Assembly: GCA_963969595.1 (NCBI GenBank)
Contig: OZ018408.1
Span: forward strand, 45,013,022 to 45,077,021
Direction: 5' to 3'
Length of the DNA: 64,000 nucleotides
Source: Neckera pumila
Lineage: Eukaryota > Streptophyta > Bryopsida > Hypnales > Neckeraceae
How positions within the stretch are numbered: position 1 is the stretch's first letter; each line of letters starts with the position of its first letter. The position numbers and the translations under genes are program-made. The notes under the pieces were generated by a model. It did not search any database, was not told the DNA's origin, and saw nothing but the letters and a program-made list of their open reading frames with translations. Positions 43,000-55,440 of the stretch are shown in pieces.

Positions 43000-44577
43000 A
43001 AGTAAACCCAAAATGGACCACTTGCTTGAGGTTGCCACCTCTACAATGCTATTAAAAGACTTGCACACTACTCAAAATGGGCCTTAACTTCACCTTACAA
43101 TTGTCCTTGTAATGTGCACTATTATGGGTATCCTCTATGTTCATATTTCCTTCAAAAATAGGGGTCGCTTTTCAAGAATGGTTCATTTTAGGTGTCATTG
43201 CCTTACCATTTCAAGGTAGAATCATCAAAAAAGCAATTTTGGAGGGTCCCACTATCTCAATTTTCAAATACCTAAAATCAAACTTAAAAGAGATGCACCC
43301 AAAGTACTTTTGTTCTTTCTCAACACTCTACTAATACTTTAAATCTTTTTGTGTAGGTACTAAAGAGTAGAAAATATTGCTTTTAGGTGTTTCTACCTGA
43401 TTTGGATACCATATACAAAAGAGATTGGATTTAAATTTTTATTAGTAGATCATGGCAATTGTAAACAAATTTAGATGTTGAACATTTCCAAACTCAATGT
43501 ATGTACACTCGTTGCTTAAGATTTGGGAGTGTTGTATTTAGACAAATGTCAATAAGTTGTAATATACTTAGGTGTAATTATCTTATTATAGTTAAGTGTA
43601 TTTCTTAAGTTATTTTTGTGACAAGTGTTGTTGCTTTGTGTGTCAATCTAAGTGGTATCCATATGAATGTCGGTAGTATGAGTCTTCAACATCAATTGCA
43701 TTAAATTGGCAACATTTGCACAACCAAAAATTGTGACATACATCTTCACAAAGGTCTAATTTCACGTCGTAAACTATAATAGGTCACATGTCTTGAATTG
43801 TGCCAAGGTATTGCAATATTGCCAATAAAATGAAACAAATGTTCTTCCTTCTAATTAGAGTACCTAATTTGACTCCCTCTTTCTTTGTCTAATGAATTTT
43901 GATGTGGAACCTCAAACAAATAGATTCTTAACCCCTAAGGCTCCTTGCAAGCCAAAAAAGGTTTCTTATAATTTTGGGCATCTAAAATGAAGTATCAAAA
44001 TTTTTTTTTTCTTCTTTATTTTTTTGGGGAAATTAGGGAAACAAACAAACTTTTGGGGAGTTTAATTTTTATGAAGATTCAATGATTGAAAAAGAAGTTA
44101 TGTTTTTTTGTTTTGGGTTCCAACTTGGGCACAAGGAGGGCAACATAATGCTTTGAAAATTTACATATTTCTTCCTGACTTGAGGCCCTACTCAAAATTC
44201 AAAGTCCTGAAATCTTCTTTGAAAAGGAAGTTTGAGTTATAGGTCTTACAAGCCAAACAAAGTCTACATTGTCAAAATTTTGAACAATCTTGCAAAGTTG
44301 GAAGCTTTTTACTTTCCTTTAAAAGCTTTGTTCTTACACTAATACAGTGTCTTCACACCCCAAATTTTGTATATGTGACTCTGTTACTTGTCAAAAAAAG
44401 ATCCTACGGTTACAAATTCTTAGTAAATGAATGAAATTTGATCACTATATAATAGACCTTTTTTCAGAGAGTGCTGTTTTTTTACAATTCCATCCGTATT
44501 TCCCAATTCTTGACCCATGAATTTTTACAGGTTTGGACACATGGATCTTTACAGCTTGAGCTGACCAAGTGAACATA
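43000..44577 (-). repeat. Family C repeat copy C5, inverted
   Basis: Reverse of C1 from about 6700 back to 4830. Unlike C1 and C2 it lacks MITEs through most of its length, so it is useful as the unoccupied reference. Confidence 0.65.
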
Positions 44578-44904
44578 AGGTAGGAGGTTCTAAAAGCGAG
44601 CATCTAAGGGCTGGTCCACCTTTTTCATGTGGTTTCTTGGATGGGATTTTTTTTGCTCATTTTTTAGACAAAGAGAAATAGGTTTTGATTGTAACACGAG
44701 TTGTTTTGTATGTTTTGAAGCATTTGAATTACTTATGAATTTTTCACAAGATGTGTCATATGTCCCTATTTATGACCCTAGGTATTCCATAAACTGTTCA
44801 CTTGCATCTTCTAGAGAGAAGTGGAGAAAGCAAGACAACGATTGGCTCTTGCAATAAATAATTATTTTTTAAATTGATCCATTCAATGACTATACAAGAT
44901 CCAT
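44578..44904. mobile_element. Truncated AGGTAGGATGC-family MITE
   Basis: Left end AGGTAGGAGGTTCTAAAAGC after TA. Collinear with 25344-25690. The right end is missing where P11 begins. Confidence 0.6.
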
Positions 44905-45490
44905 TTAACCCCTAAAGGACCAAGGCCTTTTTTCTGCAAAAAAATACACTCAAAATTGCCATTTCTAAAGCAAAGAGTACAAAATTTGAAAGCTGCTTGT
45001 TTTGCACACCTAACTGTGAGATCTTACACCTAATTAGTATGAGAATGTGTGGAAAAAATTTCAGAATTTTTGACTGCACAGATTGCAAGATATCTGCGTT
45101 TAAAGTGGGAAAAACAAGTTTTTCATCACATTGTGAGACTAGACTTTTTGACTCTGAACATTTTTAACTTTAAATTTTTGCGCTATAGAGTTTTGAGCTT
45201 TAAATGTTTATAGTGGAGAATTGATTGAGAATCTAGCAAAAAAAAAATTCAAAAAAATTCAATTTTCATTATTAAAAAAATTGTTAAATAGAAGTAGGTA
45301 CGAGATAGAAGGAAAATTAGAAATATTGATATCTTTTATATGGAATTAAAAAGCACTAATGCCAATGGTGAGATTGTTGTAGCAAAAAAACTAAACCACA
45401 TAGAACTTCTTTTTTTGAAAAATTGTAGAAATTGCGTTCATAAATGAATCCTACAAGTTATTTTTTTTGGGAAGATGCTTCATGTTTAAT
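44905..45490. mobile_element. TTAA-flanked element P11, right end lost
   Basis: Starts TTAACCCCTAAAGGACC. Subfamily B body, reverse of P1 ('gattgcaagatatctgcg', 'gagaattgattgagaatc'). Stops at 'gaagatgcttcatg', where an unrelated element follows. Confidence 0.65.
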
Positions 45491-45655
45491 ATTATACGGA
45501 GTAAGATAGATGCACCCGTTCCCACCCTTGCACTTAATTCCATCCTCATTTACCAATGGAGTGCATTCTAGAAAAAAAAGTGCACCACTTATACATGAGG
45601 TGAGGAATTCTTAAAGGGACGGGAATGAGTGCGTCTCCCTTAGTAGATAATAACC
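45491..45655. mobile_element. Short foldback MITE
   Basis: The arms GATGCACCCGTTCCCACCC and GGGACGGGAATGAGTGCGTC pair imperfectly around a 110-bp loop. No clear duplication. 'TACGGAGTAAGA' at the left recalls Stowaway-type ends, weakly. Confidence 0.4.
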
Positions 45656-46379
45656 ACCACAATAATAGCAACTTTTTAACCACACAATCTTTGCAATTGA
45701 TTTGTCGCCCTCAATCCAACGACAATTCCATCAATCATGTTAATGTAATTCCATTGGATGAAATAATTGGATGATATTTCTCCAGGACAAAAATGTGACG
45801 GATTTTGTAAGAACACTCATGACAAGGTGTGACACTACGTATTAATCTTGTAAGGATGATGCAAACCAAAATGTTCCAATGGATGACAAAGAATTCTTTT
45901 ACGGAAGACATAAATGCATATAATCATCTTTGGAAGTTTGTGCGGAAAGGGAAGGTCTTGCATAGTAGTTTGACCTACAATGAGTGCTTGTGGATTTTTT
46001 TTAAATAGAAGATTCACATTGTACCAAATGGGATGAATTCCACAGTGATGAGTCCATCTTACAGAGTAAATATTATAGGTTAAGCCATAAAATGATGGAG
46101 TGTATTATTGTATAGTCAAATTTGAAAGTTCCTCACATTGTATCCTCCATTTCTTCCCTGTTTATTAGTGAATTTTTTTTTTCTAGAGATGAAATCACAT
46201 GTCTAATATCTATTATAAAGTTTTCAATTTGTTTTTGTGAAAATTTCAAATTACTATGAATATTTGAAGAAAAAATGAAGAAACTTTATATCAAATACAA
46301 ATCATATTCAGAAAATGAAAGATTTTCATAATAAAAGTACATTATAGTGAAGAACATTGTTGTACAAAGAAAATTTCTG
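45656..46379. other. Sequence related to the interior of P17
   Basis: 45780-46060 shares order and phrases with 61830-62005 ('ggtcttgcatagtag', 'gggatgaattc'), so it may be the remnant of a longer P17-type element. No terminal repeats seen. A 60-codon minus frame is unremarkable. Confidence 0.35.
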
Positions 46380-46742
46380 TGTCACTCCACATCTAGAAAT
46401 GTAGTTATAGATTCTCAACTATAAAAATAAATTAAAATGTTTATTTATGGATTTTTTCAAAGTTTTCAAGTGGAATAAAAATCTGTTTGTAATTTTGAAT
46501 CTCCCCCAAAAAGTAATGGACAAAATTTAATGATGGTGCTTGAAAATGTCCCTTGCAAACCTTCTTTGAACTTTATCCATAACCTTTGATTGGAGGCTCA
46601 AAATCTCAAACAACTTTTTGAAGATGAAAGTTAGCTTAAATTTCAAAATTAATATAGTTCACAATGTTTTGAAAATAGTTATTCTACATTGCCTAAATAA
46701 GGTCTGAAATTTTGCTTTTGAACACATTCCATGTTTTCAACT
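46380..46742. mobile_element. Foldback family D copy D4, split by P12
   Basis: Central signature present (TCCATAACCTTTGATTGGAGG and its inverse). The right arm resumes at 47823 ('actatgagtgg ... cctcctaccatcc') after P12. Confidence 0.6.
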
Positions 46743-47822
46743 TAACCCCTAAAGTTCCATGACTATGTTTTCACCAAAACGCTCAAAAATTGCCATTCTA
46801 TAGTACAAGTACCAAATTTTTGAAACAAAATTTTTTTTTGACAAATGTAACCATAGGATCTTATAGTATGCTGACTTGAAAACATGTGGTATAAAATTTA
46901 AAACATTTCCATCATGTGGATTGAAAGATATAAGCATTCAAATTCACTGAAATCATTTTTGGGCCCAACAGTGCTAGTATGAGAGCCCAAAAATGCAAGC
47001 TTGTTAACATTGAGCTACAAAATAGGTACCTATAATATAGATACTACACACTATAGAAGGTGTATGTATCATAAACACCTATAATATGGGGTATTTGTAA
47101 CATATATACCTTCTAATCATAGACAGTTTCTATGGTATATACACCTATAACATAGGTGTACAGTATTCTAGGCTCATGGGCTCACACTCCTATGCTCACA
47201 TAGTAGCACCCCTCTCCTACTTTGGATTCTTTTTCCTAGACAAATTGGCTAAATGCTTGAAAAATTTCAAATCATTTGGAATTGTACAACATATAAGAAA
47301 AAAAATAGTAAGTAGATAGTAGCAGAGAATGATTCAAAATACCAAATAGTTAAGATTTTATTTATAAAACTGAAAAATGCCAATACCAATGATAGCAATG
47401 TTGTGTAAAACAACCTACAGCTTATGATTTATTTTTTTTCAAAAAATATTGGACATTGACAAGATTGATGAAAGATGTTTAATTAGGCGGAATGCTGTAC
47501 ATAGTTGAAATCAAAATGCTCAAAAGTGATCCAAAAATTTTGATTTTTTTCCACCGGTTCATATCATCATAAGAAAGATGTGTAGCTTTTTCAAATCAAT
47601 TCAAAGTGTGGAAAAAAGATATGAAGATGTAAAGTGACAACTCATATTGTCTTTTCTATTTTCAAAAAATTCACCAAAAAGTGCTCACTCAATCATTTCT
47701 TGATCGGATTGCATCAATCGATTTAGCAGAAAAAACTTCTAAAGTCTCTTTATTGTTCAAGGATTATTAGTGAGGTAGTTGCAGAGGCCATGTGGTATCC
47801 TCATAATTCTTTAGGGGTCAAC
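46743..47822. mobile_element. TTAA-flanked element P12
   Basis: Starts TTAACCCCTAAAGTTCC and ends TTTAGGGGTCAA, where the terminal TTAA has one substitution. The uninterrupted site in D3 near 39955 (CGAATAAACTGTGAGTGG) agrees with insertion at one TTAA. Contains a MITE at 46963-47214. Confidence 0.7.
46963..47214. mobile_element. GTGCTA-ended MITE
   Basis: Ends GTGCTAGTATGAGAGCCC and GGGCTCACACTCCTATG...CATAGTAGCAC are inverted imperfectly. The centre holds repeated AT palindromes (ACACCTATAATATGGG and ACCTATAACATAGG). Flanking P12 sequence was lost at the insertion, so no duplication can be read. Superfamily unknown. Confidence 0.5.
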
Positions 47823-47935
47823 TATGAGTGGTTAAGTTCCTACTTGTTCTAATTTACATATTGCATATGGATTGTTTTACCTCCTACCATCCTACTTGGA
47901 TAAAGATCTCGTCTTTTCACCTCCATATACATGAA

Positions 47936-48889
47936 TTAAGTGGTTTCTAAAACTATGTGACATTGTTGCCAAATATTTTGATTTTATATTGAATTTAGTG
48001 TAGAAATTTTTTTATTTAAATTTTAAAGTGATGAATATGTGTTCTTGAACTTTAATTAATTATTTGGCATCAATGTGCTAACCCTGCTCTACAACCATAT
48101 CATTCTATAGCATGTATTAAAGTAGAGGTACCTATAACGGATAACTTAAGCATTTCAGCCTGTAGGATATGGACAAACTGTTGAGAAATGAGCTCAATGT
48201 GTGCAAAAATAAAGATGACGAAGAATGCCAAAAAAAATAATTTTTCCTCAAGAATTAATATTTTATTCAATATAAATGTGGATGTTTCATTGAAACCCAT
48301 TGCAGTCTCGTAGACTCACCTATTACAATTAGCTTTGGCACTTCTCCCCAAGCAAGGAGGAAAGAAAAATGAGTAGACAAGAAGGTACAAACAAAGATCT
48401 TTTTTTGTGAACAATGCATCCAACTATTCTCCGCAATAGGTCACCCTATAGAATAGTAATTTTTTTTTTGGATTTGGGCCAAATGCTCAGGTGGCTACTT
48501 ATTTGAAAATTCCATGTTTAATATGGCAATTTAAATTCGTTTTTTTTTGTTATTTATTTATTTTTATTTTTTTTCATGGCCTTTAAACAAAAAAATCAAG
48601 TCATAATGGGAATAGCTGGTGATACATATTTATCCTACCATTCAAGATTTGGCAACTAGCAAACAAATATGTACACGTAGCTGTCTACAAACGTTGAAAC
48701 ACAAAAACTAATCTGGCATATTGTTAACTAAATTTCTACAAATTTGGCATTATATTGGCTACACCATTTCAAACAATGTATCTAATATGGCACTATATTC
48801 ACACACATAAGGAACATAACAAAAAAGCTTGAACATGAGCAATGGACCTACAAAACAACAAGTGACTCTTCAACGCCCTAATGATAATA
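47936..48889. other. No recognised feature
   Basis: AT-rich with A/T runs (48530-48600). The largest frame is 66 codons on the minus strand (48100-48300), without recognisable content. Confidence 0.35.
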
Positions 48890-49460
48890 CATTAAAGAAA
48901 AAAGCAACCCTCCGGAGGGCTGCCCCAGCTTGACAGACCAAGCATTAGATGACATTTAAGGCCTCTAAGAGACTACAAGTTTATTTGCGTTCTCCGACTG
49001 CAGAAACGCATGAGAAGTAGCCAGCTGATATAGTCAACACCGTGCCACATCATTTTCGAAAAAAAAAAAAAAAATTGAAAAAAAAATTCTAACAGCCCGT
49101 ATCGGCCGTTTGCAAAGTCAGGCCAGCATTAAGAACGGGCCTGAAACGGCCCTCCAATGCCCTCAAATGTCATCTAATGCTATTTTGAGCTTGGCCTGTC
49201 AATCTCGAAATGGCCCCAGTTGAGTAATCAGCTTGGCTAACTACTCGCCGAAACAATCAACTTTTTTATTTTTTTAAGATTTAAAAATTAATTAATTAAT
49301 TTTTTATTCACAAAATTGACTTCCTGCGCCACTATCACTGTAGAATTTGCTACGCGGAAATAGGGAAAAAAAGCAATTTTCAGCCCCGTTAAATCAAATT
49401 TTAGGGTCCTTCGGAGGGCTATGGAGTAGCCCTCTAGAGGGCTGATTTTTTTTTCTAATG
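48890..49460. mobile_element. CATTAG-ended MITE G5, with an inner copy
   Basis: Outer ends CATTAAAG and TTTTCTAATG with inner palindromes CCCTCCGGAGGGC and GCCCTCTAGAGGGC. An inner element of the same family occupies 48943-49179. Confidence 0.65.
48943..49179. mobile_element. CATTAG-ended MITE inside G5
   Basis: Ends CATTAGATGACATTT and AAATGTCATCTAATG. The related element G8 has the unbroken site CCAAGCTATTAAAAGCTTGG (61103-61122). Here CCAAG precedes and CTATTTTGAGCTTGG follows with no base repeated, so there is no target duplication. Confidence 0.8.
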
Positions 49461-49480
49461 AAATCAAAGGATCAAAAGAT

Positions 49481-50255
49481 ACCCCCTAAAGGCCCAAGGC
49501 CATTTTTTCTGCCAAAAAACACTCAAAATTGCCATTTTTATAGCAAAGAGTAAAAAAATTTGAAAACTATTTTTTTTGCACATCTAACCGTAGGATCTTA
49601 TACCTAACTAGTATGAGAATATGTGGAAGAAATTTCAGAACTTTTGACCGCATAGATTGCAAGATATCTGCATTTAAAGTGAAAAAAATATGTTTTTCAA
49701 CACATTGTGGGATTAAATTATATGACTTTGAACATTTTTAACTTAAATTGTTTGCACTATAGAGTTTTGAGCATTAAAACTTCATAGTAGAAAATTGAGT
49801 TGAGAATCTAGGGGGCAAAAAAATCCAAAAAAACATTTATTTTCATTACTAAAAAAATTGTTAAGTAGAAGTAGATACAAGAGAGAAGCAAATCTAAAAT
49901 ATTAATATCTTTTTTATATGGAATTAAAAAGCACTAATACCAATAGTGAGATTGTTCTATCAAAAAAACTAAACCTTGTGGAACTTTTTTTTTGAAAAAT
50001 TGTTAAAATTGCATTCAGAAATGAAATTTACAAGTTATTTTTTTTAGGAAGATGCTCTAAGTGCCCCAAAACAAGATTGTCCATAACTTTCTCATAAAAA
50101 TCCAAATGAAATGAATCAAAGGTTTCTAGATGGACAAAAATATATTCTATAAGAAAAAAAAATATTAAAAGAAAAAATTAAATTAAATTTTTGTTGCCCC
50201 CCGTCCCTTGTTTTGAGCTTATTTGGGCATAACTTTTTTTCCTGGGCACTGATGC
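49481..50255. mobile_element. P-family element P13, subfamily B, truncated
   Basis: Starts CCCCCTAAAGGCCC after a worn TTAA (ATAC). Reverse-collinear with P1 and ends within the 'cctgggcactgatg' block without a right terminus. Confidence 0.6.
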
Positions 50256-51384
50256 AATGAAAGGTTGAGATGTGGAAGCACTCTATTGAACTAGGCTTTT
50301 GTGCCATAGCAGTATCTCTCAGCTAAATGGACCCATTGTTTGAAACATGCGTCATAAAGGAAATTCTCTAACGTATATATTCTTGGGCTTTCATACCCAA
50401 ATTTGTTAAATCTACACAAACCCTAAATTGTAAGCTATGGCATGCAAACTCAACCACCCATGCAAGGTATATACAAAAGCAAACAAGTGAAAACTATTGA
50501 AGCATATTGTGCAAATGGAAAAAAGGAATCACTCAAAGCAAATTTGGTGAAGAGGCAATTTAAGTAGGTAGACCAAGAGCAAGCAAGGGATAAACAAGGA
50601 ATCACTCAAAGCAATTAGGTGAAGAGGTCATTTGATCAAATAGACCAAGAGTAAGCAAGGAACAACCAAGACATCATTCGAAGCAAATTAGATGAAGAGG
50701 TAATCTAAGCAGGTAGACTAAGAGCACAAGCAAGGGACAAACCTAATTGTGAGAGAGAGTGAAGGCGATGGTGTGAGGCAACAATGACATAGAATAGTGC
50801 CCGATAAGAGAAAATGTGGGCAATGGGATGCAAAATCATAACTCTTCCCATTTTGAGTAAATTGGATGCTCCAACTCATTGCAATCCTTGCACCTTGCAC
50901 TTGCTTTCTACTCCACTTGCTTTCTACTCCACTTCATTGCACTCAAGATCACTTACAAATCCCACTTATTGGCATTGAAAACTAACGTCTGTTCACAACC
51001 TCTAGGCTACTAGCCCTCAACCATGAAAATAATTTTGGCGATAAGGTAATACAAAAGAGATGCAAAGTGACTTTAATGCAATGAGAAGAAGAGTCCATCG
51101 GGCTATATAGCATTTAATTCACAAGCAAAACGGGCGACATGGCCATAAAGGAGGTATGCAATTTGGCAATCTTGAGACAAAGAAGGCTAGAGTTTAGACA
51201 CATTTAGATGATCTCACCTTAAGTCACAGTGTCAAAATTGCAAAAGGGTCTAGTGACACTAAGGGTTACATACCCTTCATATAGAGTCCATTTGGCACTT
51301 TAGCTCAAGATGCGTTTTGCCATTTGGTTTCCGAGGCCCTTTTAACACTAAAATTGTTCAAAAGCCAATCGCCAAAGATTTTTT
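50256..51384. other. No gene; contains a 73-bp minisatellite
   Basis: Three imperfect head-to-tail units of 72-75 bp occupy 50523-50743 (each containing a 'gaatcactcaaagca'-like and a 'tagaccaagagcaagca'-like part). The rest shows no recognisable element or ORF. Confidence 0.55.
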
Positions 51385-52960
51385 TTGGAAGCAATCTAGC
51401 TATTAAGCTTAGATTGACACACAAAGCAACTACATTTGTCACAACAATTTAAGAAATATGCTTAACTACAGCAAGATAATTACACCTAATTATATTGCAA
51501 CACGTTGACACTTGTTTAAATACAACATTCCAAAATCTTGAACAAAGAGTGAACACATTGAGTTTGAAAATGTTCAACACCTAAACCTATTTACAATAGA
51601 TGATCTACCAATAAAAGTTGGAATCCCAAACCTTTTGCGTACGGTATCCAAATAAGGTAGAAACACCTAAATTAAAGCAGCATTTTTGCTCTCCCACACC
51701 TAAACAAATGGCCTTGAAAGAACACTTCTATGGTTCAAAAGGGCTACAACTTTTTAAGAGAAGCTAGTAGTTTTGTGAAGCAACCCGTGAAAATTGAGAC
51801 ATTTTGTACTTCAAGGGAGAGTCTATTCAAGGTGAGTTTAGTCTTGTACATAGGCTATCCTATACTTTTAACTTTAAATTTCTTAAAATATTAGTAGAAT
51901 GTTAGGAAAGTTCAAAAAGAGCTTGAGGTACATCTCTCTTGAGTTTTTCTTTTAGATCTCATCAACTTTTGCTGGCCATTCAATCTTTGAGATAAGGTAG
52001 GATGCTCTAAAAGCGACCAGCTTCTTCAAATCAACCCTACAAAATGGTACTGAATAGATATGAGTTGGTCTTTAAATGGACCACTTTAGTCATTGATTTA
52101 ACCCTCCAAAAAAGTATTCTTTATTGTAAGAGCCAGTCATTGGACTTGATTTCCTCAAATCACTTTAGAAGTTGTAAGTGAACGCATTTTGGGAGACCTA
52201 GGGTCACAAATAGGTACCTACAACAGAAATCTTAGGAAATTCATAACTAATTCAAAAATTCTTCAAAAAATATGAAACCGCTTGGATTACGTTCTTCATC
52301 CATTTTTCTTCCTCTAAAAAATGAGTGAAAAATATTTCTAATCATGCAAATTTTTGAAAAAGGCGGACCACCCCTAAAATGGTTGTTTTTAGAGCATCCT
52401 ACCTTACTTGGACCCAAAAAAGTTGCTTTTGGATGTTTCTACCGTGGTATCATACATTGTCTTATGTGTTAGAATCCTGTCTGACTTCCTAACATCTGTC
52501 CATTCTCAAAGCCATGTGGCCGTTACTTTCAATAAGTTAACAGACCAGGCCTAGAGCCTCACTCTTCATGTTTTGGGGCAATAGATGCCCCTTTCTGCCC
52601 ACAATAATACCAGTACCCGAAACTACTTTTTTCAAATTTTTTTTTGAAACACATGGGCAATTCTCATTGACCCCCAAAACATGAACTTTGACAAGCTCTG
52701 TATTTTTATTTTTTTTGAAACACAAGGACCATCTCCAGTGAAAAGAGGAAACAATGCAAGGAACCAAGGGAGCACGTCCCAAACCAAGCGAGCTCAAATG
52801 AGCAAAAAAAATCGCTTTGACGAGCTCTTTGACAAAATGACTGTATTATAACAGAGCCGTGCTTGCATCTCCAAAGAAAATCCACAATCAGGAGTTCAGG
52901 ACACCCCTTGATCATTGTCATCTGACTTTCATGCTGCACAGTAGATGAGACTTTCGCGTA
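51385..52960 (+). repeat. Family C repeat copy C6
   Basis: Collinear with C1 from about 5770 to 7200, with an inverted AGGTAGGATGC MITE at 51995-52404. C1 and C3 give the site without insert (GAGATAGT.GGACCC). Confidence 0.65.
51995..52404. mobile_element. Mariner-like MITE, AGGTAGGATGC family, copy 2
   Basis: Ends AGGTAGGATGCTCTAAAAGC and GTTTTTAGAGCATCCTACCT, flanked by TA. Its interior is the reverse complement of copy 1 at 25344-25752. Confidence 0.78.
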
Positions 52961-53778
52961 GAATTAAAACTTTATTTATTGGAATGGAATGTGGGAGGCA
53001 CAGCAGTCCCCTTCATGAGCTTCATGGCCAGCTTGGGCCGGCATCTTCTGAGGAGGAAACACAAGGTTGAAAAGAAGTGGGGAGGGGCCCTGCTGGGTGA
53101 CTTTCAATTGAAATGGAAGACTGTTTGGGCAAAAGAGTGCATAAGAAAGGAGGCCGGCCTCTGCTATAAGGTAAAAGACCCCATTGCGGTCAAATGACCC
53201 ATGATGGACACCTAATGACTCCATTGTGGCTTTTTAGACCACAATCAATGCCTTATATGGTAGTTATGGAGTAGCTAGTGACCTCAATAGGTACTTCCAA
53301 CTTTTCAGTGTAAAATTCTTTGTAAAAACTATTTTTTTTAGGTCTTCCATGTTTGAAAATGTTGTGACCTCATTAGGTAGGAAGATGACCATATTGGATT
53401 CAGATTTTGTCGGTCATGAGGTGGCCTACAACCCCTTATCAGCTGATCACTTCAAAAATTCAAAACTAATTCATACTTGGTCCAAAAAATATAATTTCAA
53501 ATGCCCTCACTGTCTCTCACACTTATCTTTGTGTGGGAAAAAATCTGAAAAATTTCAGCAATGGCATGAGGGTAGACTCCAAAGTTTGATCACTATAGGT
53601 TGGTTTACCTTAGTGGCTAGTCTGGCACAAGGCGGTCGCGGTAAACCATTGGCGTGGTTGCATTGATGGAGTGGTGGACACCCAGTGTCCAATTTATCCT
53701 AGACACTTAGAGGAGAATGAAGAGACTGTTCTCTACAGATTCTGGGAGTGCTTCTTGACACAAAAGCATGGCATTAGG

Positions 53779-54056
53779 CATTAGGAAAAATTTCAGGCCT
53801 CCAGAAGGTTGCAAGTTCTGCACTTGCCCAGTGCAATTATAGGAAAAAATCAAGATAAGAAATTATTATTATTATTTTAAAAAAATTTAATTATTTTTAT
53901 AAAATTGGGTGTTGATGTGGCACTAATAATGCCTTGTCAAATTTTATTTTTTTTAATATTTAAAAATATATATATATATTTTTTATTTATGCACCAAAGG
54001 GGTCTCATAAATCAATTCCTTAGCGGCCTTCTAGAGGGCTGAAATTTTTCCTAATG
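53779..54056. mobile_element. CATTAG-ended MITE G6, inside the LINE relic
   Basis: Ends CATTAGGAAAAATTTCAGGCC and GGGCTGAAATTTTTCCTAATG. Contains (ATT)n and (AT)n runs and no ORF. Confidence 0.75.
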
Positions 54057-54555
54057 CCATGCGCATCATGAATTGTCTTGTGACAGAAAAGGGGTCAAAG
54101 GGCCATGACACCCTCTCACTTAGAGGCAAGGCAGCTTCTCAATCAATATTCCAAGGAAATCCAACCCCTTCAAAAGGATCTAGCTTGAGGTGCAAATGTC
54201 CATTCTTTGGCCACTTTGGATGCAGAGGAATGATATGGTCTTCAACAACCAAGAATGGACAGAAGAGCAGCTGTTGAACCACATTAGGGGCCTCATCGAC
54301 TATGGTAGGATTGAGTGGGCGGACATCTCCAAGCAGCGGTCCATTGCGATTTAACGGAACATGATTTGCACCTTAAAAAAAGTGCAGATGCAAATTCAAA
54401 ATCTTCGCAAGAATAGAAGCGGGCAACCTTGGTAGGTGTTGCAGGGACCCAACACCGGATTTGCTTTCCAGCCTCCATGATTCTTCAGTCAATTGGACGG
54501 CGCAGGATCACACCTCCACATGGCCTCTCCCTGAGCTCTGGTCTCGTGGGTTGTT

Positions 54556-55276
54556 GGATGAATGCAAGAAACACTTGTACTATTTTTTGTCACACTTTGC
54601 ATGCTGATTTATTTTTTAGGCATAACTTTTGCGTATTGAATCCAAATGACTTAAGATTTATAGGGAAGGTGCTCATGACCACTATACACCTTGCCTAATT
54701 TTTGGCAATTTTCAAAAATATTTTACTAAATAAAAATAGCCCCCGATATTATGTCACAAATTCCAATTTGGAGGTTTTGAGTACTATTTAGTACCCAAAA
54801 AATTGAATTTGGAGCTGAAATTTGGATGAGATGGTCTTCTAGTAGACTTCTAGCTCTCCAAGAGAGGGATATTAAAAAAAGTTAATTTTGTGTAGCGTAG
54901 AAGTCTACAAAGTGAGCTTCTTTCTGCTTGCATTTTGAAACACATAAAACATTATTTTGGTGGTTTTTTTGGTGAATGACCATCTCCATAGAGCTGTTGC
55001 AAATGGCCAATTTTTATTTAATTTATTTAACTATTTTTAACTAATTAAAGCATCAAAGTGTCTGTTTTCTTGAGATTTGGCACTTTCTAGTTCTCCCACT
55101 TAGAGAATTTTTCTATGCTTTTCCTTCCTAGGGTTTCTTCATCTTAAAGGTATATACATTGGCCATATTTTTTTTTAAATTAAAAATCATTTTTCTATGC
55201 TTAAAGTACCCCAGAAAAAAAAGCATCAAAAAGTGAAAACGCAACAAATAGTACAAGTGTTTCTTGCAAATTCACC
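54556..55276. mobile_element. MULE-like MITE inside the LINE relic
   Basis: Ends GATGAATGCAAGAAACACTTG and CAAGTGTTTCTTGCAAATTC. Collinear with 41353-42096 over its whole length. Confidence 0.6.
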
Positions 55277-55440
55277 CTGTTAAGGTCTCATATTTGTCTG
55301 TTAGTTGGTCCTTGTTGGATGGGTTAGTCTAAGGGTCAATTTGCTCCCGCCAAGCTACCTGTGGATGGCGGTCTTGTATCTTATTCTTTGCAATGAAATT
55401 TTGTTTCGTTTGTGCCAAAAAAATAAAAACTTTATTTATT

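Larger units (their letters stand above)
52979..55440 (+). pseudogene. LINE-like retroelement relic (3' part)
   Basis: Three broken forward frames read like the C-terminal part of a plant non-LTR retrotransposon protein. 52979-53197 contains GRHLLRRKHKVEKKWGG. 53349-53666 contains CPHCLSHLSLCGKK. After a frameshift near 53640 comes WRGCIDGVVDTQCP followed by a His/Cys-spaced zf-RVT-like stretch. 54225-54345 contains WMQRNDMVFNNQEW. The 3' end has TTTGTGCC then an A-rich tail near 55415-55440, and the 5' portion (reverse transcriptase core) is absent, as is usual for 5'-truncated LINEs. Two MITEs interrupt it (53779-54056, 54556-55276). The domain call rests on motif resemblance, not a search. 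Confidence 0.5.

Noticed and set aside
53779..54056. A GGCATTAGG target duplication for G6
   Set aside because: CATTAG occurs twice at the left by chance or slippage, and the right flank does not repeat it cleanly. No unoccupied copy is available in the window.
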